From Hydrogenophaga sp. BPS33 (lineage in GTDB: Bacteria > Pseudomonadota > Gammaproteobacteria > Burkholderiales > Burkholderiaceae_C): 64,000 bases of DNA. The notes under the pieces were generated by a model. That model had not been told where the DNA came from and did no database searches. It saw only the letters and a list, made by a program, of their open reading frames with translations. Below are positions 8,400 to 16,750 of the stretch, one piece after another (the stretch's first letter is position 1; every line of letters starts with the position of its first letter). Location: positions 1,488,001-1,552,000 of the forward strand of contig NZ_CP044549.1 of assembly GCF_009859475.1 (NCBI RefSeq), given 5' to 3'. The position numbers were made by a program, and so were the translations under genes.

Positions 8400-9056
8400 T
8401 CAGACCGGCAGCTTCAGCAAGGCTTCATGCGCCTCACCGCTTTGGTAGCGCGCAAGGTAGGTCTGAAAATCCATGTCGATGCCGGACGGATTGCGCTTGA
8501 ATGCGGCCGAGTCGAAGTAGGCCTGCCATTCGTCAAATGTCGCGAAGTTGTTGCAACAGAGCTCGACGACGTTGCTGTCCGGATCGCGGTAGTAAAAGCT
8601 CGTGATCGGGCCGTGGTTGGCGCTGCGGTGTGGCAGCAAGCCGGCGTCGCGCAGAATCACCACGCGTTCCATCAAGTCGTCGAGACCGCCGTGTTTGAAC
8701 TGCATGTGGTTCAGGCCCGGATCCTTGCCGGGCACCGAGCCAATGCCGGGGATTTCGAACACGGCAAACAGCTGTCCGTAGGGTGTGGCAGCAGCCTCCT
8801 TATCCAGAATCATGAAAGACGACCGCACCCGGCTTGCATGCACTTGCTTGCCGCCGTCGCCATGTTGTCCATCGATGGAAACGTCGGGCTTGGGCTCGTT
8901 CTCGATCGACCATGGGCGGCCGAGGACGGCGCGGTACCAGTCCTTGATCGCTTGGTAGCGACCCGTTTGCAGCACGATTTCTGCAATGCGCAGCGAGGGC
9001 AGATGGGCGGTTGCTTTGGCGAGTTCAGAAAAATTGGAAGGGGGTGAATTTGACAT
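8400..9056 (-). CDS. VOC-superfamily protein, extradiol-dioxygenase-like
   Basis: A 218-residue cytoplasmic protein of the vicinal-oxygen-chelate superfamily, with paired beta-alpha-beta3 modules (AEIVLQTGRYQAIKDWYRAV, then GLNHMQFKHGGLDDLMERVV, then TSFYYRDPDSNVVELC). Extradiol dioxygenases bind iron through His-His-Glu. Here His117 (in LNHMQF) and Glu165 (in VVELC) are in place, but the first ligand position appears to be Glu26 (AEIVL, where HIVL is usual). It is the first gene of the leftward operon and diverges from the flavin monooxygenase across the 9057-9187 regulatory gap. The likely job is cleavage of the hydroxylated product made by the monooxygenase; the changed ligand makes the chemistry uncertain. 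Confidence 0.82.
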   Translation of the reverse strand: MSNSPPSNFSELAKATAHLPSLRIAEIVLQTGRYQAIKDWYRAVLGRPWSIENEPKPDVSIDGQHGDGGKQVHASRVRSSFMILDKEAAATPYGQLFAVFEIPGIGSVPGKDPGLNHMQFKHGGLDDLMERVVILRDAGLLPHRSANHGPITSFYYRDPDSNVVELCCNNFATFDEWQAYFDSAAFKRNPSGIDMDFQTYLARYQSGEAHEALLKLPV

Positions 9057-9083
9057 ACGTTGGGCTCCTGGTTCTTGCGCGTA

Positions 9084-9158
9084 CTGTGACGTCTATATTT
9101 ACATATGTCAACATTGTTGTATGTAAGTGTTGACATATAAATGTCGCAGGCCTAGGAT
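9084..9158. promoter_or_regulatory. Divergent promoter with an 11-bp perfect inverted repeat (probable PadR-type operator)
   Basis: ATATGTCAACA at 9103-9113 and its exact complement TGTTGACATAT at 9128-9138 form an inverted repeat with a 14-base spacer. The right arm contains TTGACA (9130-9135), followed after exactly 17 bases by TAGGAT (9153-9158), a good sigma-70 promoter reading into the monooxygenase. The left arm contains the mirrored TTGACA for the leftward operon, with a poorer -10. A protein bound to the repeat would cover both -35 boxes. PadR proteins bind such palindromes, and a padR-like gene lies at 10856-11560, so it is the obvious candidate regulator. Confidence 0.7.
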
Positions 9159-9187
9159 GACCACACAAGAGCCACGCAAGGAACAAC

Positions 9188-10837
9188 ATGAAGATGAAGG
9201 AAATACAGACCCAGGTGCTGATCATTGGCGCGGGCCCCGTGGGACTGGCGCTCGCCAACGAACTGGGCTACCAGGGCATACGCTGTGTGGTGGTCGAGCA
9301 AAGCAACGGTGAAGTGCTGTTTCCGGCGGGCGAAGGCATCTTCTCCCGGACGATGGAACACCTGCGGCGCTGGGGTTTTTCGGAGCGCGCCCGCCGCCAT
9401 TCGGGCTTGCCAGAGCGCTACGCCCTCAATGTCGGGTTCGCAACGTCGGTCACCGGCAAGCTGCTGGCCTTGTTCGAAGCACCTTCCAACGAAGACATGC
9501 CGAACATTCAGAACGATTCACCCGAAGGCATATTGATCAGCCCGAAGATGGTGTTTGACCCTTTGCTGCGCCAGGGTGCGGAAGCACGAGAAGGCGTGGA
9601 CCTGCGCTACCGCACCGAATGCACCGGCTTTGCGCAGACGCAGGAGGGTGTCACCGCGCAAATGAAGGACCTTGCAAGCGGCGAGAAATACGAGGTGCAC
9701 GCGTCATACATCGCGGCCTGCGACGGCGCGCGCAGCATGGTGCGCAAGCAGCTCGACATTCGGTACCAGGGCTCCTTTGGCGAGGGGCACAACTTCGCCG
9801 TGTGGTTCCGCGCGCCGCAACTTCGCGCCCTGCTGGAGCGGCAGTTCGGTTGTTCCTTGTTCCAGTTGCACACGGTCAACACGCCGCGCCGCCCGTACTT
9901 CACCGCTGTCGACGGAAGGGACCAATGGCGAATGTCGATGTATATCGAGAAGGGCGACGATCCAGATGCAGTGGCGGCCATCGAAGCGGCCATCGGTGTG
10001 CCGATGCCGATCGAGGTCGTGCGCGCGCAGCCCTGGGCTGGTCACCGCGTGGTGGCGGCGCGGTACCGGGAAGGTCGGGCATTTCTGTTGGGCGACGCAG
10101 CACACCTGCGCTGGCCCAAGGGCGGCTTCGGCGCGAACACAGGCATCGGCGACGCCGTGGACCTGGGCTGGAAGCTGGCCGCTACCCTCCAGGGCTGGGG
10201 AGGTCCGTCGCTGCTGGACAGCTACGAATTTGAACGCAGGCCTATCGCGATCCGCAACGTGAACGAAGCGTCGAACAACCGCACGCTGGATGGCGCCATC
10301 GCGCCTGATCCAGCCTTCGACGGCGAGGGCGCCGAGGCGGTGACGCTGCGCCGACATACCGAGAGCCGCATTCACGCCTTGCGTCTGCGCGAATTCCGTA
10401 CCCAGGGCGTTCAGCTCGGCTACCGATACCGCCAGTCGCCGTTGTGCGCGGTCGATGAAGCCCTCGAACCGCCGGACGATCACATGCTGTACCAGCCGTC
10501 GACTTGGCCGGGGGGACGGGCGCCGCATGCCTGGCTGGAGGATGGTCGCTCCACATTGGACCTCTTCGGTCGCGGGTTCGTCCTGCTGTGTCTTGCCGGC
10601 AAAGACGAAAATGGGTTGTTCAGGGACGCCGCTGCTGAGCGCGGCGTGCCATTGCGCGTGGAGACTTTTGCCATGGCTTCGCTGCACGCCTTGTACGAAA
10701 AATGCTATGTGCTCGTGCGTCCCGATGGGCATGTTGCCTGGCGCGGCGACGGATTGCCAGACGACCCTGGACACGTTCTTGACCTCGCGCGCGGTGCTGC
10801 GACTGTGCGGGCAAGGCAGCTAGCGGTTGCCGCCTGA
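9188..10837 (+). CDS. FAD-dependent aromatic monooxygenase (MhpA/PheA class)
   Basis: A 549-residue cytoplasmic class A flavoprotein hydroxylase, using NAD(P)H and O2 to hydroxylate a phenolic ring. The FAD Rossmann motif is VLIIGAGPVGLALANELG near the N-terminus. The second FAD/NAD(P)H motif has the catalytic-family signature around AACDGARSMVRKQL, and the GD motif is FLLGDAAHLRWPKGGFGANT near residue 300. The C-terminal thioredoxin-like domain typical of phenol and 3-(3-hydroxyphenyl)propionate hydroxylases covers the last 130 or so residues. AAGGAACAAC precedes the ATG. Together with the divergent VOC and FAH genes it forms a minimal hydroxylate, cleave and hydrolyse route. The substrate is unknown. 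Confidence 0.92.
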   Translation: MKMKEIQTQVLIIGAGPVGLALANELGYQGIRCVVVEQSNGEVLFPAGEGIFSRTMEHLRRWGFSERARRHSGLPERYALNVGFATSVTGKLLALFEAPSNEDMPNIQNDSPEGILISPKMVFDPLLRQGAEAREGVDLRYRTECTGFAQTQEGVTAQMKDLASGEKYEVHASYIAACDGARSMVRKQLDIRYQGSFGEGHNFAVWFRAPQLRALLERQFGCSLFQLHTVNTPRRPYFTAVDGRDQWRMSMYIEKGDDPDAVAAIEAAIGVPMPIEVVRAQPWAGHRVVAARYREGRAFLLGDAAHLRWPKGGFGANTGIGDAVDLGWKLAATLQGWGGPSLLDSYEFERRPIAIRNVNEASNNRTLDGAIAPDPAFDGEGAEAVTLRRHTESRIHALRLREFRTQGVQLGYRYRQSPLCAVDEALEPPDDHMLYQPSTWPGGRAPHAWLEDGRSTLDLFGRGFVLLCLAGKDENGLFRDAAAERGVPLRVETFAMASLHALYEKCYVLVRPDGHVAWRGDGLPDDPGHVLDLARGAATVRARQLAVAA

Positions 10838-10855
10838 AACGCAGGAGGCGTCTCG

Positions 10856-11560
10856 CTATTTGCGGGCGCGTTTGCGGATGGCAGCTGCGGCGCGAAAGTC
10901 TTTCTGAATCGACTGGTACCACTCGATCATGTAGCGCCGGCTGTCCAGCGCATACCGAATGTTGGCGTAGATGCCCGAGTACTTGCTGGCGGGCGGCGGG
11001 GGAAACGCCTGCCCCGATCGTTGTTCGGCGTCGTTCATGTGGCCGTTGATCATTTCGATCTCGGCCTCGGTCATAGCAATCTGTTCATCGAGCACTGTTA
11101 GCGCTTCCGATGGTGGCAGCAACCACAAGGAATTGACCTTGGCGTTGAACTCGAGGCGGCGGGTCATGGGGGTGGGTGCGTTGCGCACCCAGTCTTGCAA
11201 CGCCGTCATGCCGGTGGCCGTGATGCTGTAGATCTTCTTGTTTGGTTTGCCTACTTGAGGCACGTCGCGAAATTGAACCAGGCCCTGGTCGGTGAGCGTT
11301 GCCAGCAGTGGATAAATCTGGCTGTGGCTCGCTTCCCAGATGTAGTTGCGCGGCGGACCCATGAACAGCGAAAGGTCATAGCCCGTCTCTTCTGCCTGCG
11401 CAAGGCGGCCCAGAATGACATACCCGATGGTGGGGATGCGAGAAGGTTCCTCTGACAGGTTCTTCGCTTGTCCCCTTATCGTCTTGGTGCGAACGGTGCC
11501 AGACGTTGCAGGCGCGGTGGTGGTCTTTCGAGCGGGGCGAGGGGACACAGGCATGGACAA
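10856..11560 (-). CDS. PadR-family transcriptional regulator
   Basis: A 234-residue regulator. After a basic, low-complexity N-terminal tail of about 40 residues comes the PadR winged helix: IGYVILGRLAQAEETGYDLS, then WEASHSQIYPLLATLTDQGL and the wing with VGKPNKKIYSITATG. The C-terminal helical half resembles the AphA/Vir-type effector and dimer domain. It converges with the monooxygenase gene (18 bases between stops). PadR proteins classically repress phenolic-acid genes, which fits a cluster encoding a phenol hydroxylase-like enzyme. The true start could be further in, since the N-terminal tail is not part of the conserved domain. Confidence 0.9.
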   Translation of the reverse strand: MSMPVSPRPARKTTTAPATSGTVRTKTIRGQAKNLSEEPSRIPTIGYVILGRLAQAEETGYDLSLFMGPPRNYIWEASHSQIYPLLATLTDQGLVQFRDVPQVGKPNKKIYSITATGMTALQDWVRNAPTPMTRRLEFNAKVNSLWLLPPSEALTVLDEQIAMTEAEIEMINGHMNDAEQRSGQAFPPPPASKYSGIYANIRYALDSRRYMIEWYQSIQKDFRAAAAIRKRARK

Positions 11561-11780
11561 ATTGGATCACAGATTGCGTTGCCAGGCGCCGGGCTTGTGG
11601 TACCGGGCAGCACTGGTCTCGGCCATATCGCGGGCGATCCGCTTCCCATGCCCACCCCAACTGTGCCGAGCGAGCCATGAGGAGACCGATTTCCTAAGTT
11701 TTTCTGGCGGGGAAAGAGTGAACGTTTTTGATGAGACGCAAGCGTCAATTGCGAATCATGACTAAAAGCAAAGGCCGCAC

Positions 11781-12018
11781 GGCATCCTCGACAACGCGGT
11801 GATTGAAAGCTTCTTCGGCACCCTGAAAGCCGAGTACGTCCATCTCGACAGGCCCGACAGCATTGATGCACTCGAAGCAGGCGTGCATGATTACGTCCAC
11901 TATTACAACCACGAGCGCATCAAGCTCGGGCTACAGGGGCTCAGTCCGGTGGAGTACCGATTGAGAAGCACCGCCTTGACGGCGGTATCGTGACCGTCCA
12001 ACTTCTGGGGGCAGTTCA
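11781..12018 (+). mobile_element. IS3-family remnant (3' end of transposase plus right terminal repeat)
   Basis: Only the last 70 or so residues of an IS3-type OrfB survive, beginning at GILDNAVIESFFGTLKAEY, covering the catalytic-Glu region of the DDE domain and ending with HERIKLGLQGLSPVEYR at a stop near 11993. The frame has no start and nothing upstream of 11781 matches a transposase. The right inverted repeat, read on the minus strand, is TGAACTGCCCCCAGAAG and ends at 12018. Directly beyond it (12022-12034) is the 13-base tip TGAACCGCCCCGG, the same as the end of the IS3 element at 31917, so two IS ends are stacked here. Confidence 0.8.
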
Positions 12019-12306
12019 ATTCCGGGGCGGTTCAGACGGGCATGAATCGCGGCACAGCAGATATCCAAGGCGGAAGCTGGAGTGCCGGAAGCGGGTCGAT
12101 GGCGGCTGTGAAGGCGATCGCCCGCAGGCTTGGCGTATCGCCGGAGCAGGGTCGGAAAGAGAGAACGTAGAGAGAACACGGCCAGAGCCGAGAGAAAGCC
12201 GTCTGAGAATCTCAACAGAGAGAAAGCGACTATCACGGAACCCGCATGAAACGGGGGTTCGCGCCAAAAAAAAGCCTCAGTGAAACTGAGGCTCCAGACA
12301 TGCTGG
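12019..12306. other. Spacer without recognisable gene, purine-rich
   Basis: About 290 bases with repeated AGAGAGAA-like purine runs around 12165-12235 and no open frame with family features. It ends at the terminator-like hairpin (12266-12293) and the start of the 293-bp repeat. It may be the remains of an element removed by the neighbouring insertion sequences. Confidence 0.4.
12266..12293 (-). terminator. Rho-independent terminator (minus strand)
   Basis: AGCCTCAGT (12273-12281) pairs perfectly with ACTGAGGCT (12285-12293) across a 3-base loop. Read on the minus strand, the stem is followed by eight T residues (12273 down to 12266). It would stop transcripts coming through the 293-bp repeat from the IS3 side. 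No intact gene ends here, so the terminated gene has probably been lost. Confidence 0.75.
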
Positions 12307-12599
12307 CGGTGGAGGAAGGCGTGAGCGCACTCGTCTCACCGACTTTTGAAGATGTCGATCCTCCAAGAATTGTGAAAAACGAAAGAATGAGCGTGAACTT
12401 GCGCTTTGCGGACAGCTTTCAAAAAGGCGCGCGCGCACGCGAATACCACTTGCGTGGAAATGCAGCATTTCTGCGGTATGAAATACTCCCTGCGGTGAGA
12501 CTGGATACTCGTAGAGGTTCATGGCTCTCCACCGAGAGATTAAATCCGTCACTGCATCGGGTCGCTGCGTGTGTGCGCGGGAGAACGACGTGTGGGAAG
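12307..12599 (+). repeat. 293-bp direct repeat, copy 1
   Basis: This segment is identical, as far as I can read it, to 40376-40668, in the same orientation 28 kb away. It begins CGGTGGAGGAAGGCGTGAGC and ends GACGTGTGGGAAG. Copy 1 is bounded on the left by the terminator-containing spacer and on the right, to the base, by the terminal repeat of the next IS3 element. It has a short minus-strand open frame but no recognisable product. Identity over this length in unrelated contexts means a recent duplication or a shared end of a mobile unit. Confidence 0.9.
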
Positions 12600-12637
12600 G
12601 GTAATCCCCCCGAATTCCACGGCTCCGAGAAGTAGAG

Positions 12638-13438
12638 CTATGCGGCCATGGCCAGCCGCTGTTTCGGGGTGATGCCGCCCAAGGCCATGTTTGGGCGCTC
12701 ATGGTTGTAGCGCCACATCCACTGCGTGGCGTACTCGCGAACCTCGTCGAGGTCGCTCCAATGGTACTGGGACAGCCACTCGTAGCGCACCGTTCTGTTG
12801 AAGCGCTCGACGTAGGCATTCTGTTGGGGCTTGCCCGGCTGGATGTGCTCGATATGAATGCCTCTGGCACTGGCCCAGTTCAGCAACGTGGCACTGATGT
12901 ACTCCGGCCCGTTGTCACAGCGAATCACGTTGGGCCTGCCGCGCCAAGCCATGATCTGCGCCAGGGTGCGGATCACACGCTGCGAGGGCAGCGAGAAGTC
13001 CACCTCCATGCCCAGGGCCTCGCGATTGAAGTCGTCGATCACGTTGAGCAGCCGGATGCTGCGACCGTCCTCCAGTTGGTCGTGCATGAAGTCCATCGAC
13101 CAGACCTCGTTGCTGTGCTTGGGCACCGTCAGAGGCTCGGGCTTCTCGCGCACCAGGCGCTTGCGCGGCTTGATGCGAAGGTTGAGCTCCAGCTCCCGGT
13201 AAACCCGATACACGCGCTTGTGGTTCCAGGGCAAGCCGCGCACGTTGCGCAGGTGCAGGAAGCACAGGCCAAAGCCCCAGTTGCGGTTGTTGTCGGTCAA
13301 GCGCAGCAGCCATTGGGCGATCTCGTCGTCCTCAAGGCCGCGACGGGCCTCGTAGCGGTAGCAGGCCTGGCTGATCTGGAATGCCTGACAAGCAGCCCTG
13401 ATCGACAGCCCGCGCTGGCGCACAGCTTGTTGTGCCAT
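12638..13438 (-). CDS. IS3-family transposase OrfB (DDE domain)
   Basis: This encodes the catalytic part of the transposase, about 266 residues from the ATG at 13438 ([20 protein letters not shown]); in vivo it is probably made as an OrfAB fusion by a programmed frameshift in the overlap with OrfA. The HTH_21 region ([20 protein letters not shown]) is followed by the integrase core: [11 protein letters not shown] with the first Asp, [12 protein letters not shown] with the second Asp, and [17 protein letters not shown] with the catalytic Glu. All three acidic residues are present and the frame is intact to [17 protein letters not shown], so the element may be active. Confidence 0.9.
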   Translation of the reverse strand: MAQQAVRQRGLSIRAACQAFQISQACYRYEARRGLEDDEIAQWLLRLTDNNRNWGFGLCFLHLRNVRGLPWNHKRVYRVYRELELNLRIKPRKRLVREKPEPLTVPKHSNEVWSMDFMHDQLEDGRSIRLLNVIDDFNREALGMEVDFSLPSQRVIRTLAQIMAWRGRPNVIRCDNGPEYISATLLNWASARGIHIEHIQPGKPQQNAYVERFNRTVRYEWLSQYHWSDLDEVREYATQWMWRYNHERPNMALGGITPKQRLAMAA

Positions 13439-13458
13439 CTCGCGTCGGCGAGATGGCT

Positions 13459-13725
13459 TCACCACTTTTTTGCGAGTGCCTCCGCCACGACCTCGGCTTT
13501 GAGCTTCTCCTCGACATACATCTTGCGCAGCCGCGCGTTCTCCGCCTCCAGCTCCTTCATGCGCGCCATCAGTGAGGCATCCATGCCGCCGAACTTGGCC
13601 CGCCACTTGTAGAACGTCGCCGAGCTGATCCCCAGCTCTCGGCAAAGCTCAGGCACCGTTAGCCCCGCCTCCGCCCGCTTGAGTGCGTCGATGATCTGGC
13701 TGTCGGTAAATCGCGATTTCTTCAT
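13459..13725 (-). CDS. IS3-family transposase OrfA
   Basis: An 88-residue DNA-binding protein of the element at 12600-13787. It has a helix-turn-helix ([20 protein letters not shown], then [18 protein letters not shown]) followed by a leucine-zipper-like helix ([20 protein letters not shown]) that mediates OrfA/OrfAB oligomers in this family. The stop overlaps the OrfB frame, as expected for programmed frameshifting. Confidence 0.9.
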   Translation of the reverse strand: MKKSRFTDSQIIDALKRAEAGLTVPELCRELGISSATFYKWRAKFGGMDASLMARMKELEAENARLRKMYVEEKLKAEVVAEALAKKW

Positions 13726-13787
13726 GGTAGAGATTCTCCTGTCAGAGTCTCTACTTCTCAGCTCAATGGTTTTGCGGGGGGATTACC

Positions 13788-14135
13788 TTCGAGCCTACGA
13801 TCCTCACGAACGTGCCGCCTGAGGCCATCGTGGCGAGAGAGGAAACCTTCGGCCCGCTCGCCCCTCTGTTCCGGTTCAGCGACGAGGCCGAAGTAGTGGA
13901 GCGCGCCAACGACACCGAATACGGCCTCGCCGCGTACTTCTACTCCCGTGACCTCGCTCGTGTCTTTCGGGTGGCAGAAGCCCTGGAGTATGGGATGGTG
14001 GGCATCAACTCCGGCGCGATCTCCACCGAAATGGCACCATTCGGTGGCATGAAAGCCTCGGGTCTCGGTCGCGAAGGTTCTAAGTACGGCATCGAGGAGT
14101 ACCTCGAGATTAAGTACCTGAATCTCGGCCTTTGA
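13788..14135 (+). pseudogene. Aldehyde dehydrogenase, C-terminal fragment
   Basis: The last 115 residues of an NAD(P)-dependent aldehyde dehydrogenase, most like succinate-semialdehyde dehydrogenases. The frame is open from the first base after the IS3 end (FEPTILTNVPPEA) and contains EETFGPLAPLFRF, YGLAAYFYSRDLARVF and the C-terminal APFGGMKASGLGREGSKYGI. The catalytic Cys and the NAD-binding domain are absent because the 5' three quarters of the gene have been removed at the insertion-sequence boundary. It is related to, but clearly not a copy of, the complete aldehyde dehydrogenase at 30433-31872. Confidence 0.9.
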
Positions 14136-14231
14136 GTTCCGTTATTTTTCCATGTCAAGCAGCAGCATTGACCTGCCCCCCCACCAGCCGTACCAGGCTG
14201 AAGTTAGTGAAGTCCGTCAACCACCAGGAGA

Positions 14232-14507
14232 ATGACGGATATGAAGAAGAGCAGATTCACCGAGGAACAAATCATCGGCTTCCTCAAGCAGGCCGAGGCC
14301 GGCATGCCGATCAAGGAGCTGTGCCGCAACGGCGGATTCAGCGATGCCACTTTCTACAAGTGGTGCGCCAAGTTCGGCGGCATGCAGGTCTCGGAGGCAC
14401 AGCGACTGCGTGAGCTCGAATCCGAGAACGCCAAGCTCAAGCGGCTGCTGGCTGAGGCGCACCTGGACATGCATGCGCTCAAGAGCGTTCTGGGGGTAAA
14501 GCGCTAG
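14232..14507 (+). CDS. IS3-family transposase OrfA
   Basis: A 91-residue DNA-binding protein (the start could also be the ATG at 14241, giving MKKSRFTEEQII). The helix-turn-helix region is FTEEQIIGFLKQAEAGMPIK then CRNGGFSDATFYKWCAKFGG, and the zipper-like helix LRELESENAKLKRLLAEAHL follows. It is the sister type of the OrfA at 13459-13725 and belongs to a different IS3 element, with different terminal repeats. Confidence 0.88.
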   Translation: MTDMKKSRFTEEQIIGFLKQAEAGMPIKELCRNGGFSDATFYKWCAKFGGMQVSEAQRLRELESENAKLKRLLAEAHLDMHALKSVLGVKR

Positions 14508-14539
14508 CCCCACAGGCCAGACGCGAGGCGGCTGGGCGC

Positions 14540-15375
14540 ATGGTGAGTGAGCACCATTTGTCCGAACGCCACGCGTGCCGTCTTGTGGGGCTATCCCGCG
14601 ACAGCTACCGCCATCCACCCATGGCGGACCAGGCCACGCTGGATCTGCACGAGAAGATCGTGGAGATCGCGCACGTGCGTCGCCGCTTTGGCACCGGCGC
14701 ATCCACGACCTGTTGCGCCCGCAGTTTCCCGGCATCAATCACAAGCGTGTGTACCGCCTTTACCGGCAAGCCAACCTGGCCGTGCGCCGGCGCAAGAAGA
14801 GCAAACGCCCCATCAACGAGCGCGTGCCGCTGCAGCTGGCACGCACGGTCAACGAGGTGTGGAGCATGGATTTTGTGAGCGACAGCCTCTCGGGTGGACG
14901 GCGCTTGAAGTACCTCACGGTGGCCGATGACTTCAGCCACGAGAGCGTGGACATCGTGGTGGACTTCGGTATCTCGGGCCAATACGTCACACGCGTCCTG
15001 GACCGCGCTGCGCTGTTTCGCGGGTATCCGAAGGCTGTGCGAACGGACAACGGACCGGAGTTCACCAGCCGGGCATTCATGGCCTGGGCGCAAGCGCATG
15101 GCATTCGCCACATCCTGATCCAGCCGGGGCGCCCGATGCAGAACGGCTACATCGAGAGCTTCAACGGCAAGTTCCGTGACGAGCACCTCAACGAGTGCTG
15201 GTTCCAGACCCTGCATCAGGCCAGGATGGCCGTGGCGCTCTGGCGAACGGACTACAACGAGGTCAGGCCGCACAGCAGCTTGGGACGCATGCCACCGGCT
15301 CGCTTCGCCGAGCTACATCGCCAGCGCGCTGACGATGCAGCTCGATCCCCATCAACTCACCACCCCATCGATTAA
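14540..15375 (+). pseudogene. IS3-family transposase OrfB, frameshifted
   Basis: The OrfB reading starts as VSEHHLSERHACRLVGLSRD and continues to HVRRRFG near 14692. There a base is missing (CGCTTTGGCACCGG where GGCTACCGG is expected for RFGYRRIH), so the rest of the protein continues in another frame as RIHDLLRPQFPGINHKRVYR. Downstream the DDE core is complete: VWSMDFVSDSL, AVRTDNGPEFTS and QNGYIESFNGKFRDEHLN. The inactivating change is a single-base deletion and is likely recent. A sequencing error would give the same picture. Confidence 0.85.
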
Positions 15376-15428
15376 CCTTCAACCCCGGACTTCCACTTTT
15401 GATTGGTACGTCTACAGGGGGCAGGTCA

Positions 15429-15750
15429 GACGCAGGTGATTTCTGGTTGTTGGCCTACAGCTGCCCTGCGGAGGATTGACCGAGCAGTTTGACGGCACGG
15501 CAGTGCACGCAGTTGATCCGGCGTTCTTGCATCCGCATGCATCGCTGATGACGGCCTCTTAAACACGTGTTGCGTCCAGCTCCCTAGATTGCGAAGGTTC
15601 TTGAGCGCAGCCACAGGCGCTTTACATCGGCTCGGAAGCGGCCTTGGCCTTTCTGTACGCCGTGGATACGCTGAACGCGCCTTCTAGTGGGTTTGGGCGA
15701 GCGCGGTGGTCTGCGTGTGAACCTGTTCTGCCGAAGGAGCAGTTGTCACG
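15429..15750. other. Intergenic stretch with no recognisable feature
   Basis: About 320 bases between the end of an IS3 element and the stop of the flavin reductase gene. Short frames on both strands lack domain features, and no convincing terminator or promoter is visible. Confidence 0.4.
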
Positions 15751-16389
15751 TTACCCCTCCTTTTCTTTCCTCTCCCACTCTTCAACACCAAGCTGCTTCA
15801 TTTTGAAGCGCTCGCGCGTGTGCGTATACCAGCCAGGACTCTCCATGCGGCCCAACAAGTCGAGCTTGCTGGGATCCAAATAGCATTTTTCTGCATTCAC
15901 TACGGCTTCGTCTTTGATGTGGACCGCAACGACATGCGCCACAAGTATGACGCCCGTGGTATCTACGGGAATCACTTGGTTGAGTCGGCACTCAAGAGCG
16001 ACTGGACTGCGTTCAATGCGTGGAGGTCGAACCTTTGTAGACGACGTAGTTGCCAATCCTGCCACTTCGAGCTCGTTTACGGTTCGAGGAAACGGGACTG
16101 CCGTAGTGTTCATCTCCTCTGCCAGGTCGGAGGGTACCAAGTTGACTACAAACTCGCGACTCGCTTTTATGTTCGCGTAGCTATCTTTCGGTTCGCCACG
16201 CTGAAGCCCCATGCCTATACAAATTACAGGGGGAAATCCAGAGAAGAAGTTGAAGAACGAGTAGGGCGCAGCGTTCGGTCGGCCACTGTCATCGCAAGTG
16301 ACGACCCACGCGATAGGGCGAGGAACGATGCTCGATGCAAGCAGTTTGTAGCTAAGTTTCTGGTCCAACTTATCGATGTCGAAGTACAT
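15751..16389 (-). CDS. Flavin reductase family protein (DIM6/NTAB-type FMN-binding)
   Basis: A cytoplasmic 212-residue protein with the split-barrel FMN-binding fold. Diagnostic features are LLASSIVPRPIAWVVTCDDS near residue 15, the NAAPYSFFNFFSGFPP segment that contacts FMN, and KDSYANIKASREFVVNLVP. The ATG at 16389 (MYFDIDKLD) is chosen because 30 more N-terminal residues available upstream are not part of the fold. Members either supply reduced flavin to a monooxygenase or act as flavin-dependent oxidoreductases of unknown substrate. It stands alone on the minus strand, divergent from the SDR/acyl-CoA dehydrogenase operon across a 361-base gap. Confidence 0.88.
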   Translation of the reverse strand: MYFDIDKLDQKLSYKLLASSIVPRPIAWVVTCDDSGRPNAAPYSFFNFFSGFPPVICIGMGLQRGEPKDSYANIKASREFVVNLVPSDLAEEMNTTAVPFPRTVNELEVAGLATTSSTKVRPPRIERSPVALECRLNQVIPVDTTGVILVAHVVAVHIKDEAVVNAEKCYLDPSKLDLLGRMESPGWYTHTRERFKMKQLGVEEWERKEKEG

Positions 16390-16642
16390 ACGAAATCCGG
16401 TGACTTGTGGAAGTAAAAAGTGCCGACAGCTACTTTGCGCAGCGTGCTGACCAAGACATTCGACTGGTTCTAGCGCCATCCTTATCGTGCCTTGAACGTG
16501 TACTGGAGAGGTTTCCTTGCCGTTTGAGCGCGGATTGGATGGGATTTCTCACCCTGTTGAGGCGTGTCGACGCGCACTGATCATGACGCCGCTTTACCCG
16601 GCCAACCATCTCGCTTGAGTGCCAAGACTATACTACGACGGG

Positions 16643-16671
16643 TTGTAGACAACAACGAAGTGTCGTACATT
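16643..16671 (+). promoter_or_regulatory. Probable sigma-70 promoter of the CoA-ester operon
   Basis: TTGTAG (16643-16648) and TACATT (16666-16671) are separated by exactly 17 bases and lie 80 bases before the SDR start. The segment contains GTAGACAACAACG (16645-16657), which recurs at 24864-24876 in front of a Bug gene. TACGAC to the left and GTCGTA to the right form a loose inverted repeat around it. The remaining bases between 16390 and 16750 show nothing else. Confidence 0.5.
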
Positions 16672-16750
16672 ATCATCACGTGATTGGTCGCATTGGCAAT
16701 GCTTGACGGCATTGCAGGCCCTGATCGATACAACCAAAGCGAGGACAAGC

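Larger units (their letters stand above)
12600..13787 (-). mobile_element. IS3-family insertion sequence (IS407-like), apparently intact
   Basis: An 1188-base element. The left end GGTAATCCCCCCGAATTCC (from 12600) and the right end read inward on the other strand, GGTAATCCCCCCGCAAAACC (to 13787), are imperfect inverted repeats that match again at GAGAAGTAGAG. Both reading frames of an IS3 transposase are present and open. The bases flanking the two ends (GAAG and TTCG) are not a direct repeat. The left flank is the 293-bp repeat and the right flank is the inside of an aldehyde dehydrogenase gene, so recombination or an adjacent deletion has happened since insertion. Confidence 0.88.
14169..15428 (+). 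mobile_element. IS3-family insertion sequence with frameshifted transposase
   Basis: A 1260-base element. The left end is TGACCTGCCCCCCACCAGCC (14169 on) and the right end, read inward on the minus strand from 15428, is TGACCTGCCCCCTGTAGACG. OrfA is intact, but OrfB carries a one-base deletion, so the element is probably immobile without help. No direct repeat of 3-5 bases is visible in the flanks. Confidence 0.88.
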
